From the NCBI GenBank assembly GCA_964200185.2, contig CAXNAD020000001.1:1-40000 (forward strand): a stretch of 40,000 bases of DNA. The letters run 5' to 3'. The stretch comes from Choristocarpus tenellus KU-1152. Its lineage: Eukaryota > Phaeophyceae. Both the position numbers and the translations under genes were made by a program. Of the stretch, positions 8,211 through 16,772 are shown piece by piece. The notes under the pieces are model-generated. The model was given only the letters and a program-made list of their open reading frames with translations, did no database searches and had not been told where the DNA came from. Within the stretch, counting starts at the first letter, position 1. Every line of letters starts with the position of its first letter.

Positions 8211-10034
8211 CTAAATTTCCATTATTGCATCTTCTTTTGTTGTTCGAGTTTTAGCATCTAATTGCATTTCACTATTAGTTTTTGCTGGTTCAACCATTGG
8301 ATAACAATTTTCATCTTCAATAACATAACATTCCATTAAAACAGGACCATCATATGCAAAAGCTTCTTTTAAAGATTTAATTAAATCTTTAGTTTTATTT
8401 ACATAAATACTTTTTATATTATAAGCATTTGCTAATTTACTCAAGTTAGGAGCACCAATTTCCATATTAGAATGAGAATATCTTTTTTTATAAAAAGTTT
8501 CTTGCCATTGACGAACCATACCTTGCCAATTATTATTAATAATAATTATTTTAATTGGTAAATTATATTGTGAAATTGTGGCTAATTCTTGTAAATTCAT
8601 TTGAAAACTTGAATCTCCACTTATACAAATAATTTCTTTATTTATTGTAGCAATTACCGCTCCAATTGCTGCTGGTAATCCAAACCCCATTGTTCCTAAT
8701 CCAGCACTTGATAACCAATTTCGCGGTTTCGATTTAATATATTGAGCTGCCCACATTTGATGTTGTCCGACATCAGTTGTTATTATTGCATTTGGTTTTA
8801 ATTTTGTAATTTCTATAATTACTTCTTGAGGTAATAAAGCTTTTTCATTAATAGAAGTAGTTAATGGGTATTTAAATTTCCAAAGTAAAATTTGTTTATG
8901 CCAATTTTTTAATAAATTAAAATATCTTTTTCTTAAAAAAGAATATTCTATTTGTTCTGTTAAAATTAAAAAATTTGTTAAAATTTCTCTAATATCACCA
9001 ACAATTCCAATTTCAATTTCTTTATTTTTTCCTATTTCAACATCATCAATATCAATATGAACAATTACAGCATTACAAGCAAAATCTTCTAATTTTCCTG
9101 TTACTCGATCATCAAATCTTGCCCCTATTGCAAATAAAAGGTCACAATTACTTATTGCAAAATTAGCATAAGCAGTACCATGCATTCCTAACATTCCTAA
9201 AGATAATTCATGATTTTCATTAAATGCACCTTTTCCCATTAAAGTAGTTGTAACGGGTATCGAAAACCGTTCAGCTAATTTTGTTAATTCTTGACTTGCA
9301 TTCGAATTTATTACACCCCCACCAATATAAAATAATGGTTGTAATGAATCTTGTAATTTTTCTAAAACATCATAAAATGGTTTATTTTGTTTTTTTATTT
9401 TAAAATGCCATCCTAAAACTTTATGAATATTTAATTGAGTAAAAGGAATATAATTTTTAATTATTTCAAAACCTATATTTTTAGGTATGTCAATAAGAAC
9501 TGGTCCAGGTCGACCATTTTGTGCTATATAAATTGCTTCAGTAAGAATTTGTGATATAAATTTTGCTTCTAAAACAATATATGAATGTTTAACAAGAGAT
9601 AATGTAATACTATAAATATCAATTTCTTGAAACGCATCAGTTCCCAGAAATGTAGTTCCAACTTGTCCTGTAATAATTATCATTGGAATAGAATCTAATT
9701 TAGCTGTTGCAATTCCGGTTATTAGATTGGTTGCACCAGGGCCGGAGGTTGCAAAGCAAACTCCTATTTTTCCACTAGATCTACTAAAACCATCAGCAGC
9801 ATGAGTAGCTGCTTGTTCATGTCGAACTAAGTAATGTTTTATTATTTTTTGTTGTTCCCAAAAAAACAATTCATCATAAATAGGTAATATAGCTCCACCG
9901 GGATAACCAAAAACTGAATAAATACCATTTCTAATTAAACTATCAAAAAGAGCAAAAGCACCAGTTTTTTTACATTTAGTAAAACTTTTTTTTTCTGTTA
10001 AATTTTGTAATAAATTCTGTTTTTGGTTTGACAT
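8211..10034 (-). CDS. ilvB: Acetolactate synthase large subunit
   Basis: Catalyses the first common step of valine, leucine and isoleucine synthesis using thiamine diphosphate. The 607 residues contain the catalytic Glu at E73 (R-H-E-Q-A-A), the central FAD-binding region (about 215-370) with G-A-R-F-D-D-R, and the ThDP motif starting G473-D474 and ending at the N-N pair about 30 residues on. No transit-like N-terminus is seen. Plastid ilvB is typical of red algae and cryptophytes. It lies 23 nt after ycf33, suggesting co-transcription; the regulatory subunit ilvH is not in this window. Confidence 0.98.
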   Translation of the reverse strand: MSNQKQNLLQNLTEKKSFTKCKKTGAFALFDSLIRNGIYSVFGYPGGAILPIYDELFFWEQQKIIKHYLVRHEQAATHAADGFSRSSGKIGVCFATSGPGATNLITGIATAKLDSIPMIIITGQVGTTFLGTDAFQEIDIYSITLSLVKHSYIVLEAKFISQILTEAIYIAQNGRPGPVLIDIPKNIGFEIIKNYIPFTQLNIHKVLGWHFKIKKQNKPFYDVLEKLQDSLQPLFYIGGGVINSNASQELTKLAERFSIPVTTTLMGKGAFNENHELSLGMLGMHGTAYANFAISNCDLLFAIGARFDDRVTGKLEDFACNAVIVHIDIDDVEIGKNKEIEIGIVGDIREILTNFLILTEQIEYSFLRKRYFNLLKNWHKQILLWKFKYPLTTSINEKALLPQEVIIEITKLKPNAIITTDVGQHQMWAAQYIKSKPRNWLSSAGLGTMGFGLPAAIGAVIATINKEIICISGDSSFQMNLQELATISQYNLPIKIIIINNNWQGMVRQWQETFYKKRYSHSNMEIGAPNLSKLANAYNIKSIYVNKTKDLIKSLKEAFAYDGPVLMECYVIEDENCYPMVEPAKTNSEMQLDAKTRTTKEDAIMEI

Positions 10035-10057
10035 AAAATAAGATTTAAAAAATACAA

Positions 10058-10243
10058 TTAATCAATTGTAATCATTTTTTTTAAAATATATATTAAAATA
10101 CAAATTAAAACAATTAATATTATTAATATTTTTTGATTACTTTTAATTAATTTAAAAATTGGTCTGAATAATATTAAAATTAATCCTAATGTAGAAGAAA
10201 TAAAAAATCGGTTATAGCGCAATAAATTTTCCCAAAAATCCAT
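10058..10243 (-). CDS. ycf33: Ycf33, conserved small membrane protein
   Basis: A 61-residue protein with the signature start F-W-E-N-L-L-R-Y-N-R-F-F-I-S-S and two hydrophobic segments (about 11-29 and 38-54). It matches the Ycf33 (DUF751) family, found only in cyanobacteria and plastids and of unknown function. It is first in an apparent ycf33-ilvB(-ftsH) minus-strand group and is divergent from ycf39. The symbol rests on recall of the family pattern and length. Confidence 0.75.
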   Translation of the reverse strand: MDFWENLLRYNRFFISSTLGLILILFRPIFKLIKSNQKILIILIVLICILIYILKKMITID

Positions 10244-10293
10244 AAAATAATTTGTTATGTTATATATTTATATATAATGAATTTTTTACATTA

Positions 10294-10312
10294 TAATAGT
10301 ATCATACTATTA
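10294..10312. promoter_or_regulatory. Palindrome in the ycf33/ycf39 divergent spacer
   Basis: TAATAGTAT-C-ATACTATTA is a perfect 9+1+9 inverted repeat inside the 157-nt spacer between the divergent ycf33 and ycf39 genes. Its left arm overlaps a TATAAT (10292-10297). It could be an operator acting on one or both promoters; no regulator can be assigned. Confidence 0.35.
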
Positions 10313-10400
10313 AATATAATTTATATTAATAATAAAAATTTTTTTAAAATTATAAAATAAATGACTTTAGTCTTAATATATTAAAATACAAATACAATTT

Positions 10401-11360
10401 ATGACATTACTTATTCTTGGTGGAACTGGAACTTTAGGCCGACAAATCGTTAAAAAAGCTTTAGAAAATGGTTTTCCAGTTAGATGTATTGTAAGAAATA
10501 AAAAAACAGCAAATTTTTTAAAAGAATGGGGAGCAGAATTAATTTATGGTGATTTAAGTTTACCTGAAACATTACCTTTGTCTTTTCAAGGTATTACTGC
10601 TATAATTGATGCCTCTACCTCAAAATCACAAGATGATAATAACTTGTGGGATGTAGATTGGTACGGAAAATTAATTTTAATCGAATTAGCTAAATATATA
10701 AAAATAAAACGTTTTATTTTTATGTCAATATTAAATGCAGAAAAATATCCTTATATTACTTTAATGCAAATGAAAAGTAATATCGAAAAAATATTAAAAA
10801 ATTCAGGTATTCCTTTTACAATATTTAAATGTGGAGGGTTTTTTCAGGCATTAATAAATCAATATGCAATTCCTATTTTAGAACAAAAATCTATATTAAC
10901 AACAAGAGAATCAAAAAAAATTTCTTATATTGATACACAAGACGCCGCTAAGTTTTGTATTAAAAGTTTATGGATTCAAGAAACAAAAAATAAAAGTTTT
11001 TTTTTAGGTAGTATGCAAACTTGGAAATCAGAAGAAATTATAAATTTATGTGAGAAATTATCTGGTCAAAAAGCAAAAATTGAAGTTATCTCAATAATTT
11101 TTTTAAAGCTAATGCGTCAAATTACAGGTTTTTTTGAATGGACTCTTAAAGTAAGTGACCGTTTAGCTTTTATTGAGGTTTTAATTGATAAACAAAATTT
11201 TACATCTTCTATTTATTCAAGTTATAAAATTTTAAAGATAAATACTAATGAAATTTTAGAATTAGATTTTTATTTACAAGAATATTTTGAAATGATGTTA
11301 ATTACTTTAGAAAATTTAAATGTTGGAAAAATTCTTAATAAAAAAAATTTAATTCTTTAA
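10401..11360 (+). CDS. ycf39: Ycf39, NmrA-like atypical short-chain dehydrogenase
   Basis: PSII assembly factor; in cyanobacteria Ycf39 with high-light-inducible proteins delivers chlorophyll during early PSII assembly. The 319-residue protein starts with a Rossmann dinucleotide-binding motif I-L-G-G-T-G-T-L-G-R (5-14), then L-I-Y-G-D-L-S and K-C-G-G-F-F-Q, typical of the NmrA/Ycf39 family. It leads a two-gene plus-strand unit with ycf41 (11-nt gap). Confidence 0.95.
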   Translation: MTLLILGGTGTLGRQIVKKALENGFPVRCIVRNKKTANFLKEWGAELIYGDLSLPETLPLSFQGITAIIDASTSKSQDDNNLWDVDWYGKLILIELAKYIKIKRFIFMSILNAEKYPYITLMQMKSNIEKILKNSGIPFTIFKCGGFFQALINQYAIPILEQKSILTTRESKKISYIDTQDAAKFCIKSLWIQETKNKSFFLGSMQTWKSEEIINLCEKLSGQKAKIEVISIIFLKLMRQITGFFEWTLKVSDRLAFIEVLIDKQNFTSSIYSSYKILKINTNEILELDFYLQEYFEMMLITLENLNVGKILNKKNLIL

Positions 11361-11371
11361 AATACTTCAAA

Positions 11372-11680
11372 ATGAATTATAGTATTTTCGTTATAAAAAT
11401 AATTTCTAATCCAATTTATAAAATTTATGGAGAAGAAAAAATGATAGAAACACTAGTTAAATTTCCATCTTTCTCACAAAAAAAATGTTATGATAAAGTT
11501 CAATTAAATTTTTGGGGAAATCATAGAAACGATTTTCTCGAATATTATAGACTTAAAGATTATTTAATTATCGAAGGAATAATTTCTTTAAACAATAATT
11601 TTAATGAAATTAATATTACTGTTAAAAAAATTTATCCATTTATATTAAATGATGAAGCTCTATATGATAAATTTTTTTAA
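11372..11680 (+). CDS. ycf41: Ycf41, single-stranded-DNA-binding-like protein
   Basis: The 102-residue protein has the OB-fold-like pattern of plastid Ycf41 and cyanobacterial PriB/SSB-like proteins: a hydrophobic first strand, the conserved V-K-F-P segment, F-W-G-N, Y-Y-R-L-K-D-Y-L-I-I-E-G and a final I-T-V-K-K-I-Y-P-F strand. The function is not settled; single-strand DNA binding is inferred from the fold. It is 11 nt behind ycf39 and convergent with psbC across a tandem repeat and hairpin. Confidence 0.8.
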   Translation: MNYSIFVIKIISNPIYKIYGEEKMIETLVKFPSFSQKKCYDKVQLNFWGNHRNDFLEYYRLKDYLIIEGIISLNNNFNEINITVKKIYPFILNDEALYDKFF

Positions 11681-11740
11681 AAAATAAATAAAAAATAAAT
11701 AAAAAATAAATAAAAAATAAATAAAAAATAAATAAAAAAT
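11681..11740. repeat. 11-nt tandem repeat after ycf41
   Basis: About 5.5 exact copies of AAAAAATAAAT in the 77-nt gap between convergent ycf41 and psbC. The last copy runs directly into the hairpin before psbC. Perfect copy identity suggests slippage-driven expansion and probable length variation between strains. Confidence 0.9.
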
Positions 11741-11758
11741 TTATTTTTTAATTTATTT
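11726..11758. terminator. Hairpin between ycf41 and psbC
   Basis: AAATAAATAAAAAAT (11726-11740) pairs with ATTTTTTAATTTATTT (11743-11758) around a 2-nt TT gap, with one bulged base. The right arm touches the psbC stop codon (11758-11760). It probably protects or ends both convergent transcripts. Confidence 0.55.
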
Positions 11759-13134
11759 TAATCAATTGGACGCATAGAAAGTACTGCTTCAGTTTGACGA
11801 TTAATTCCTTTTTCAAAACCAGCAGCAGCAGCTCGTGCACGACCAGAATGCCACCAATGACCAACTAATAAGAAAAACCCTAAAAAGAAATGTGAAGTTG
11901 TTAACCAAGAACGAGGAGAAACATAATTAACAGAATTGATTTCTGTAGCAACACCACCTACTGAATTTAATGAACCTAATGGAGCATGTGTCATATATTC
12001 AGCAGCACGTCTTTCTTGCCAAGGTTGTATATCATATTTAATTTTATTTATGTCTAATCCATTAGGACCACGTAAAGGTTCTACCCATGGAGCACGTAAA
12101 TCCCAAAAACGCATTGTTTCTCCACCAAAAATAATTTCTCCACTTGGTGAACGCATTAAATATTTACCTAAACCAGTTGGACCTTGAGCTGAAGCTACAT
12201 TAGCTCCTAAACGTTGATCTCGAACTAAAAAAGTAAAGGCTTGAGATTGCGAAGCTTCTGGTCCAGTAGGTCCAAAAAACTCACTCGGATAAGCAGTGTT
12301 ATTATACCATACAAAAATTGAAGCTGTTAATCCCATAACAGATAATGCAGCTAAACTATATGATAAATAAGCTTCTCCTGACCATACAAAAACTGTACGA
12401 GCCCAATCAAATGGTTTAGTTAAAATATGAAAAATTCCACCAAAAATACAAAGAATACCAACCCAAATATGTCCTCCAACTAAATCTTCTAGATTATCGA
12501 TTGAAGCAATCCAACCATCACCACCAAAAGGTGATTTTAAAACATATCCAAAAATTACAATAGGATTTAATGTTGGACTATTAATTACTCGAACATCACC
12601 ACCACCAGGAGCCCATGTGTCATAAAGTCCACCAGCATACATGGCTTTTAAAACAAGTAAAAATGAACCAATACCTAATAAAATTAAATGAATACCTAAA
12701 ATAGTTGTCATTTTATTTTTATCACGCCAATCATATCCAAAAAATGGAAATGATTCTTCTAAAGTATCAGGCCCTATTAAAGAATGATAAATACCACCAA
12801 AACCTAATACAGCTGATGAAATTAAATGTAAAACACCCACTACAAAATAAGGAAAAGTGTTTACAATTTCTCCACCTGGACCAACACCCCACCCTAAAGT
12901 AGCTAAATGAGGAATTAAAATAAAACCTTGTTCATATAATGGTTTTTCAGGGATATAATGAGAAACCTCAAATAATGTCATTGCTCCAGTCCAAAAAACC
13001 ATAATTCCCGCATGAGCAACATGTGCTCCTAATAATTTTCCAGATACATTAATAAGACGAGCATTACCTGACCACCAAGCAAAACCTGTAGATTCAATAT
13101 CTCGACCTGCTACAATATTAAAGGGCGTTTCCAC
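11758..13134 (-). CDS. psbC: Photosystem II CP43 chlorophyll apoprotein
   Basis: Inner antenna of PSII that also supplies a ligand to the Mn4CaO5 cluster. I place the start at the GTG at 13134 (V-E-T-P-F-N..., 458 residues), not at upstream codons, because this matches cyanobacterial and plastid CP43 and because AGGAGG lies 9 nt upstream, inside psbD. Six membrane helices and the conserved G-G-E-T-M-R-F-W-D segment (Mn-cluster ligand region) are visible. It overlaps psbD by 17 nt in another frame. Confidence 0.97.
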   Translation of the reverse strand: METPFNIVAGRDIESTGFAWWSGNARLINVSGKLLGAHVAHAGIMVFWTGAMTLFEVSHYIPEKPLYEQGFILIPHLATLGWGVGPGGEIVNTFPYFVVGVLHLISSAVLGFGGIYHSLIGPDTLEESFPFFGYDWRDKNKMTTILGIHLILLGIGSFLLVLKAMYAGGLYDTWAPGGGDVRVINSPTLNPIVIFGYVLKSPFGGDGWIASIDNLEDLVGGHIWVGILCIFGGIFHILTKPFDWARTVFVWSGEAYLSYSLAALSVMGLTASIFVWYNNTAYPSEFFGPTGPEASQSQAFTFLVRDQRLGANVASAQGPTGLGKYLMRSPSGEIIFGGETMRFWDLRAPWVEPLRGPNGLDINKIKYDIQPWQERRAAEYMTHAPLGSLNSVGGVATEINSVNYVSPRSWLTTSHFFLGFFLLVGHWWHSGRARAAAAGFEKGINRQTEAVLSMRPID

Positions 13135-14173
13135 GTGGTAAAACCTCCTCAGGGAATACAAAATTTTCATGTGGCTGATCTTGTGCAGCCATCCAAGCAC
13201 GAATACCTTCGTTTAATAAAATATTTTTCGTATAAAATGTTTCAAATTCTGGATCTTCAGCAGCGCGAAGTTCTTGTGAAACAAAATCGTATGCACGTAA
13301 ATTTAATGCAAGTCCTACAATTCCTATAGCACTTGTCCATAATCCTGTTACAGGAACAAATAACATGAAGAAGTGTAACCAACGTTTATTAGAAAATGCA
13401 ACACCAAAAATTTGTGACCAAAAACGATTTGCTGTTACCATAGAGTATGTTTCTTCAGATTGTGTTGGTGTAAAAGCACGAAAAGTATTTGCAGCATCTC
13501 CATCTTCAAATAATGTATTTTCTACAGTTGCGCCATGAATTGCACATAATAAAGCACCACCTAAAATACCTGCAACACCCATCATATGGAAAGGATTTAA
13601 TGTCCAGTTATGAAAACCTTGTAAAAAAAGTAGAAAACGAAATATTGCTGCTACTCCAAAACTTGGAGCAAAAAACCAACTTGCTTGTCCTAATGGATAT
13701 AATAAAAATACTGATACAAAAATAGAAATAGGACCAGAAAAAGCAATGGCATTATAAGGTCGAATACCTACTAAACGAGCAATTTCAAATTGACGTAAAC
13801 AAAAGCCAATTAGAGCAAATGCTCCATGTAAAGCAATAAAAGTCCATAATCCACCAATTTGGAACCAACGAGTAAAATTACCTTGAGCTTCAGGTCCCCA
13901 TAATAATAATAAAGAATGTCCCATACTATTAGAAGGACTAGAAACAGCAGCAGTTAAAAAATTACAACCTTCTAAATAAGAACTTGCTAAACCATGAGTA
14001 TACCATGATGTTACAAAAGTTGTTCCTGTAAACCATCCACCTAATGCTAAATAAGCAGTAGGAAAAAGAAGTAAACCTGACCACCCAATGAAAACAAAAC
14101 GATCTCTTTTTAACCAATCATCTATAAGGTCAAAAATACCTGGTTGTTTTATTTGTCCAATTGTGATAGTCAT
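13118..14173 (-). CDS. psbD: Photosystem II D2 protein
   Basis: Core reaction-centre subunit that pairs with D1 and holds the Q_A plastoquinone and the redox tyrosine Y_D. The start is the ATG at 14173 (M-T-I-T-I-G-Q), giving 351 residues, the family norm; an earlier in-frame start at 14206 would add 11 residues unlike any D2. Five membrane helices are present, with [12 protein letters not shown]. Its 3' end contains the psbC ribosome-binding site and start. Confidence 0.98.
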   Translation of the reverse strand: MTITIGQIKQPGIFDLIDDWLKRDRFVFIGWSGLLLFPTAYLALGGWFTGTTFVTSWYTHGLASSYLEGCNFLTAAVSSPSNSMGHSLLLLWGPEAQGNFTRWFQIGGLWTFIALHGAFALIGFCLRQFEIARLVGIRPYNAIAFSGPISIFVSVFLLYPLGQASWFFAPSFGVAAIFRFLLFLQGFHNWTLNPFHMMGVAGILGGALLCAIHGATVENTLFEDGDAANTFRAFTPTQSEETYSMVTANRFWSQIFGVAFSNKRWLHFFMLFVPVTGLWTSAIGIVGLALNLRAYDFVSQELRAAEDPEFETFYTKNILLNEGIRAWMAAQDQPHENFVFPEEVLPRGNAL

Positions 14174-14299
14174 ACAATAATAAAAAAGAGGTATTATAAA
14201 ATACAATTAATGTATTAAAGCTTAATTTAAAAATTTAGATTTCAAACTTTTTTTAACTTTTGAGTTTCTTTTCAACTTTTATTTTTTCTAGTAAATTAG

Positions 14300-14371
14300 C
14301 TCCCCAGGTAGGATTTGAACCTACGACCCATCGGTTAACAGCCGAATGCTCTACCACTGAGCTACTAAGGA
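14300..14371 (-). tRNA. trnN: tRNA-Asn (GUU)
   Basis: A 72-nt cloverleaf on the minus strand. The acceptor TCCTTAG pairs with CTGGGGA using G-T wobbles, the anticodon loop is CTGTTAA (GTT), and the discriminator is G. Its 5' base is also the first base of the 68-bp palindrome that separates it from rps4. 126 nt separate it from psbD. Confidence 0.95.
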
Positions 14372-14438
14372 AAAATAATATTTTCTTATTTTATTATATA
14401 GATATATCTATATAATAAAATAAGAAAATATTATTTTT
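14371..14438. repeat. 68-bp perfect palindrome between rps4 and trnN
   Basis: The 34 bases at 14371-14404 are the exact reverse complement of 14405-14438, with no spacer. I checked the pairing base by base; the flanking bases G14370 and G14439 break it. It fills almost all of the 81-nt gap between rps4 (upstream on the minus strand) and trnN. The RNA would form a roughly 32-bp stem; the DNA could extrude a cruciform. Confidence 0.95.
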
Positions 14439-14452
14439 GTTAATATAATTTA

Positions 14453-15082
14453 TTAAAGAAGACGAGAATAATATTCAATTACAAGCATATAATTTACTTT
14501 AAAAAAAATATCTTCAAGCGTTATTAAATTTTTAATTTTTGCTTCTAATAATTGGGGATTAAATTCTATATGTGTATTTGTAATTTTATAATTTATTTTA
14601 TTTAAATTATCTTGAGCTAATTTTTTTGTTTTAGGTTTGTTTTTAACAATAATTATATCACCAGGTTGGCATTGAAAACTACAAATATTTATTTTTTTTT
14701 TATTTACAAAAATATGATTATGATTTATAAATTGTCTAGCTGCTGGAATTGTCGGTGCTAATCCTAAACGAAAAAGAATATTATCTAATCGCATTTCTAA
14801 TAATTGCATTAAAAAAAAACCAGTTAAACCTTTTTGTGAGCGAGCTTTTTTAATATAATTTAATAATTGACGTTCTGTTAATCCATAATTATAACGAAGT
14901 TTTTGTTTTTCATATAATCTAATTTTATATGCTGAAGCTTTAATTTTTTTTTGTTCCGCTATTGTTTTACCATGTTGACCTGGAGTTTTTTCTCTATTTT
15001 TCGGTAAAATTTTTGTAGTTAAACCTGGTAAATCACCAAGTCTTCGTATAATTCTAAATCGAGGTCCTTTATATCGTGACAT
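14453..15082 (-). CDS. rps4: Ribosomal protein uS4
   Basis: Primary 16S rRNA-binding protein that nucleates 30S assembly. The 209-residue protein has the N-terminal [16 protein letters not shown], the T-P-G-Q-H-G segment, and the S4 RNA-binding domain from about residue 94 ([11 protein letters not shown]). It is divergent from trnR-ACG and followed by the 68-bp palindrome and trnN. Confidence 0.97.
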   Translation of the reverse strand: MSRYKGPRFRIIRRLGDLPGLTTKILPKNREKTPGQHGKTIAEQKKIKASAYKIRLYEKQKLRYNYGLTERQLLNYIKKARSQKGLTGFFLMQLLEMRLDNILFRLGLAPTIPAARQFINHNHIFVNKKKINICSFQCQPGDIIIVKNKPKTKKLAQDNLNKINYKITNTHIEFNPQLLEAKIKNLITLEDIFFKVNYMLVIEYYSRLL

Positions 15083-15178
15083 ATAAACTTTATAAAAAAT
15101 TTAAATTTAAATTATTCAACTAATAACCTTAAATATAAACATCAAATAATAATATTATTATATTATATATATGTATAT

Positions 15179-15252
15179 GAGCTTGTAGCTCAGTGGACTA
15201 GAGCACGTGGCTACGAACTACGGTGTCGGGGGTTCGAATCCCTCCTAGCTTG
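15179..15252 (+). tRNA. trnR: tRNA-Arg (ACG)
   Basis: A 74-nt cloverleaf. The anticodon loop is CTACGAA (anticodon ACG, read as ICG after deamination), with TTCGAAT in the T-loop and discriminator G. The acceptor stem has one T-T mismatch at position 6-67. It lies 6 nt before trnQ on the plus strand, in an otherwise minus-strand region. Confidence 0.93.
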
Positions 15253-15258
15253 ATTTTT

Positions 15259-15330
15259 TGGGGTGTAGCCAAGTGGTAAGGCAGTGGACTTTGACTCCGC
15301 CATTCGTAGGTTCGAATCCTCCCACCCCAG
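15259..15330 (+). tRNA. trnQ: tRNA-Gln (UUG)
   Basis: A 72-nt cloverleaf. The acceptor TGGGGTG pairs fully with CACCCCA, the anticodon loop is CTTTGAC (TTG), and the discriminator is G. It follows trnR-ACG by 6 nt and is probably co-transcribed with it. Confidence 0.95.
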
Positions 15331-15343
15331 GTTGTTATTACTA

Positions 15344-15739
15344 TTATAGATAAATAAATTTTTCTAATAGTAATAAATTCGATATAATTTTAATATAATT
15401 TTTATTAAATATTTTATTTAATTGAAATAAATAAATAAATAATATTAATTGTTTTTTATATAATTGAGATAATTTTAATTTTTTATTCATTAAAAAAATA
15501 TAATTTTTTTTTTTCAAAAAAAAAATATTTTTAATTTGTTTTATTAAATTTTGAGTGTAAAATATATTGATATTTAAAAAAATAAAACTTAAAAAATTCA
15601 TTTTTAAGCTTTTATTTTTTTTGAATATTAAATTATTTTTTAATAAAGTATCTATTAATGATCTATAAAATATAGGATCTATTATTTTTATATAATAAAA
15701 AATAATAACTATGATTTTTTTTATATATTTGTTTATCAT
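15344..15739 (-). CDS. Unidentified 131-aa ORF, Ile/Lys/Phe/Asn/Leu-rich
   Basis: I do not recognise this protein. It is 131 residues, strongly basic, rich in Ile, Lys, Leu, Phe and Asn, with no cysteine and no obvious catalytic motif. Hydrophobic stretches (about 8-20, 46-58 and 97-108) alternate with lysine runs. It lies 39 nt after ycf65 on the same strand, at the end of a possible rps16-ycf65 unit, and its stop is 14 nt from the convergent trnQ. An open frame of this length is uncommon by chance in such A+T-rich DNA, but composition alone could inflate it. It may be a fast-evolving plastid gene, a degenerate one, or spurious. Confidence 0.45.
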   Translation of the reverse strand: MINKYIKKIIVIIFYYIKIIDPIFYRSLIDTLLKNNLIFKKNKSLKMNFLSFIFLNINIFYTQNLIKQIKNIFFLKKKNYIFLMNKKLKLSQLYKKQLILFIYLFQLNKIFNKNYIKIISNLLLLEKFIYL

Positions 15740-15778
15740 TATAAGTAATTGTTATCCATTATTATATATATATGAGAT

Positions 15779-16090
15779 TTAAATACTTGCTATTAATTCA
15801 AAATTTAATTTAGAACTATCTTGTACTAATTTTGTAATTCCTTCAATTTTGTTTGAATTAATTAACCAATAATTAATTAAAATAGTATAATTATTTAAAA
15901 TTTCAATACAATCTTCTTTTAACATCCAAGGTTTATTAAATAATTCTGCTTTTAATAATTCCCAACCATTTTCTCTCGGCCAAAAAAAAAAACTTGTAAT
16001 TGGTATTGAAATATTTTTTTGTTTTTGATTAACTGCTAAACCTAGATAATTTTTACTCCAAATAATTTTAAATGAATAATTATTTTTCAT
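15779..16090 (-). CDS. ycf65: Ycf65 / plastid-specific ribosomal protein 3 (cS23)
   Basis: Small-subunit ribosomal protein found in cyanobacteria and plastids. The 103-residue protein shows the family core W-S-K-N-Y-L-G-L-A-V-N-Q, then P-I-T-S-F-F-F-W-P-R-E-N-G-W-E-L-L-K near residues 30-47, K-P-W-M near 53-56 and the acidic helix I-L-N-N-Y-T. It starts 2 nt after the rps16 stop, a tight pair of small-subunit genes suggesting translational coupling. Confidence 0.9.
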   Translation of the reverse strand: MKNNYSFKIIWSKNYLGLAVNQKQKNISIPITSFFFWPRENGWELLKAELFNKPWMLKEDCIEILNNYTILINYWLINSNKIEGITKLVQDSSKLNFELIASI

Positions 16091-16092
16091 AA

Positions 16093-16332
16093 TTATTTTA
16101 ATTGAATATGTAATTTTTTTAATAAATTTTTAACAACTAACGTTGGTTGAGCTCCATGTTTTAATCGAATTAATACACGTTCTTTATTTATATGTAAATT
16201 TTTTTTTAATGGATCATAAAATCCTAATTCTTCTATTGTTTTTCCATCACGTTTTAATAAACTTTGCATTAACACAATTCTATAAAAAGGTTTTTTCTTT
16301 CTACCACAACGTTTAAATTTGATTTTTAACAT
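16093..16332 (-). CDS. rps16: Ribosomal protein bS16
   Basis: Small-subunit assembly protein. The 79-residue protein has the typical start M-L-K-I-K-F-K-R-C-G-R-K-K-K-P-F-Y-R-I-V and the segment E-E-L-G-F-Y-D-P-L. No intron, unlike land-plant rps16. It lies 55 nt after ycf19 and 2 nt before ycf65. Confidence 0.96.
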   Translation of the reverse strand: MLKIKFKRCGRKKKPFYRIVLMQSLLKRDGKTIEELGFYDPLKKNLHINKERVLIRLKHGAQPTLVVKNLLKKLHIQLK

Positions 16333-16387
16333 ATAGTTATATAATTATTTTTCTTAATTAATAATACTAAAACTCTGAATATTTAAA

Positions 16388-16684
16388 TTATAAAAAATGA
16401 ATTGAATCTAGCGTTTGAATTAAATATTCTAAAAATGTAAATGCTAACATAGCTGACATATTCATACCCAGTATATCCGGTAATATATCATCAAACATTT
16501 CTAAAAAAAAATCCGTCATAAAAATTAATATATAAAATGGTGTAATATAAGGATTAAGATTAGGAAACCATTGCATACTTAATCGTAAAGTTAAAATCCA
16601 ATAATAAATATGTACCAATAAACATGTAGAATAGATAAGATCATTCAAAAATTGTCCTGTGGGAGTTACCGCCATACTTGGCAT
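16388..16684 (-). CDS. ycf19: Ycf19, YggT-family membrane protein
   Basis: The 98-residue protein has two hydrophobic segments (about 17-36 and 46-62) flanking the conserved L-R-L-S-M-Q-W-F-P-N-L-N, as in Ycf19/YggT proteins of cyanobacteria and plastids (CCB3-like, linked in plants to cytochrome b6 haem c_i insertion). The exact role in red algae is not known. A strong ribosome-binding site (AAAGGAG) lies about 9 nt before the ATG. Confidence 0.9.
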   Translation of the reverse strand: MPSMAVTPTGQFLNDLIYSTCLLVHIYYWILTLRLSMQWFPNLNPYITPFYILIFMTDFFLEMFDDILPDILGMNMSAMLAFTFLEYLIQTLDSIHFL

Positions 16685-16715
16685 AGACTTTCTCCTTTAT
16701 TCAATAAATATAAAT

Positions 16716-16755
16716 TTTTTAATTTTTTTATTCATTTAAATAAAAAAATTAAAAA
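16716..16755 (-). terminator. 17-bp hairpin after sufC
   Basis: The 17-nt arms 16716-16732 and 16739-16755 are perfect complements around a 6-nt loop, in the 88-nt gap between the sufC stop and the ycf19 start. On the minus strand it lies just after sufC, so it probably ends or stabilises the sufBC transcript. Confidence 0.6.
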
Positions 16756-16772
16756 GTAGAAATAAAAATATA

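Noticed and set aside
13135-13200. A longer psbC starting at 13200
   Set aside because: The extra residues are the alternative-frame reading of psbD and do not match CP43; the GTG at 13134 has a perfect ribosome-binding site.
11936-13725. Several plus-strand open frames opposite psbC and psbD
   Set aside because: They mirror conserved photosystem genes and have low-complexity or unlikely protein sequences.
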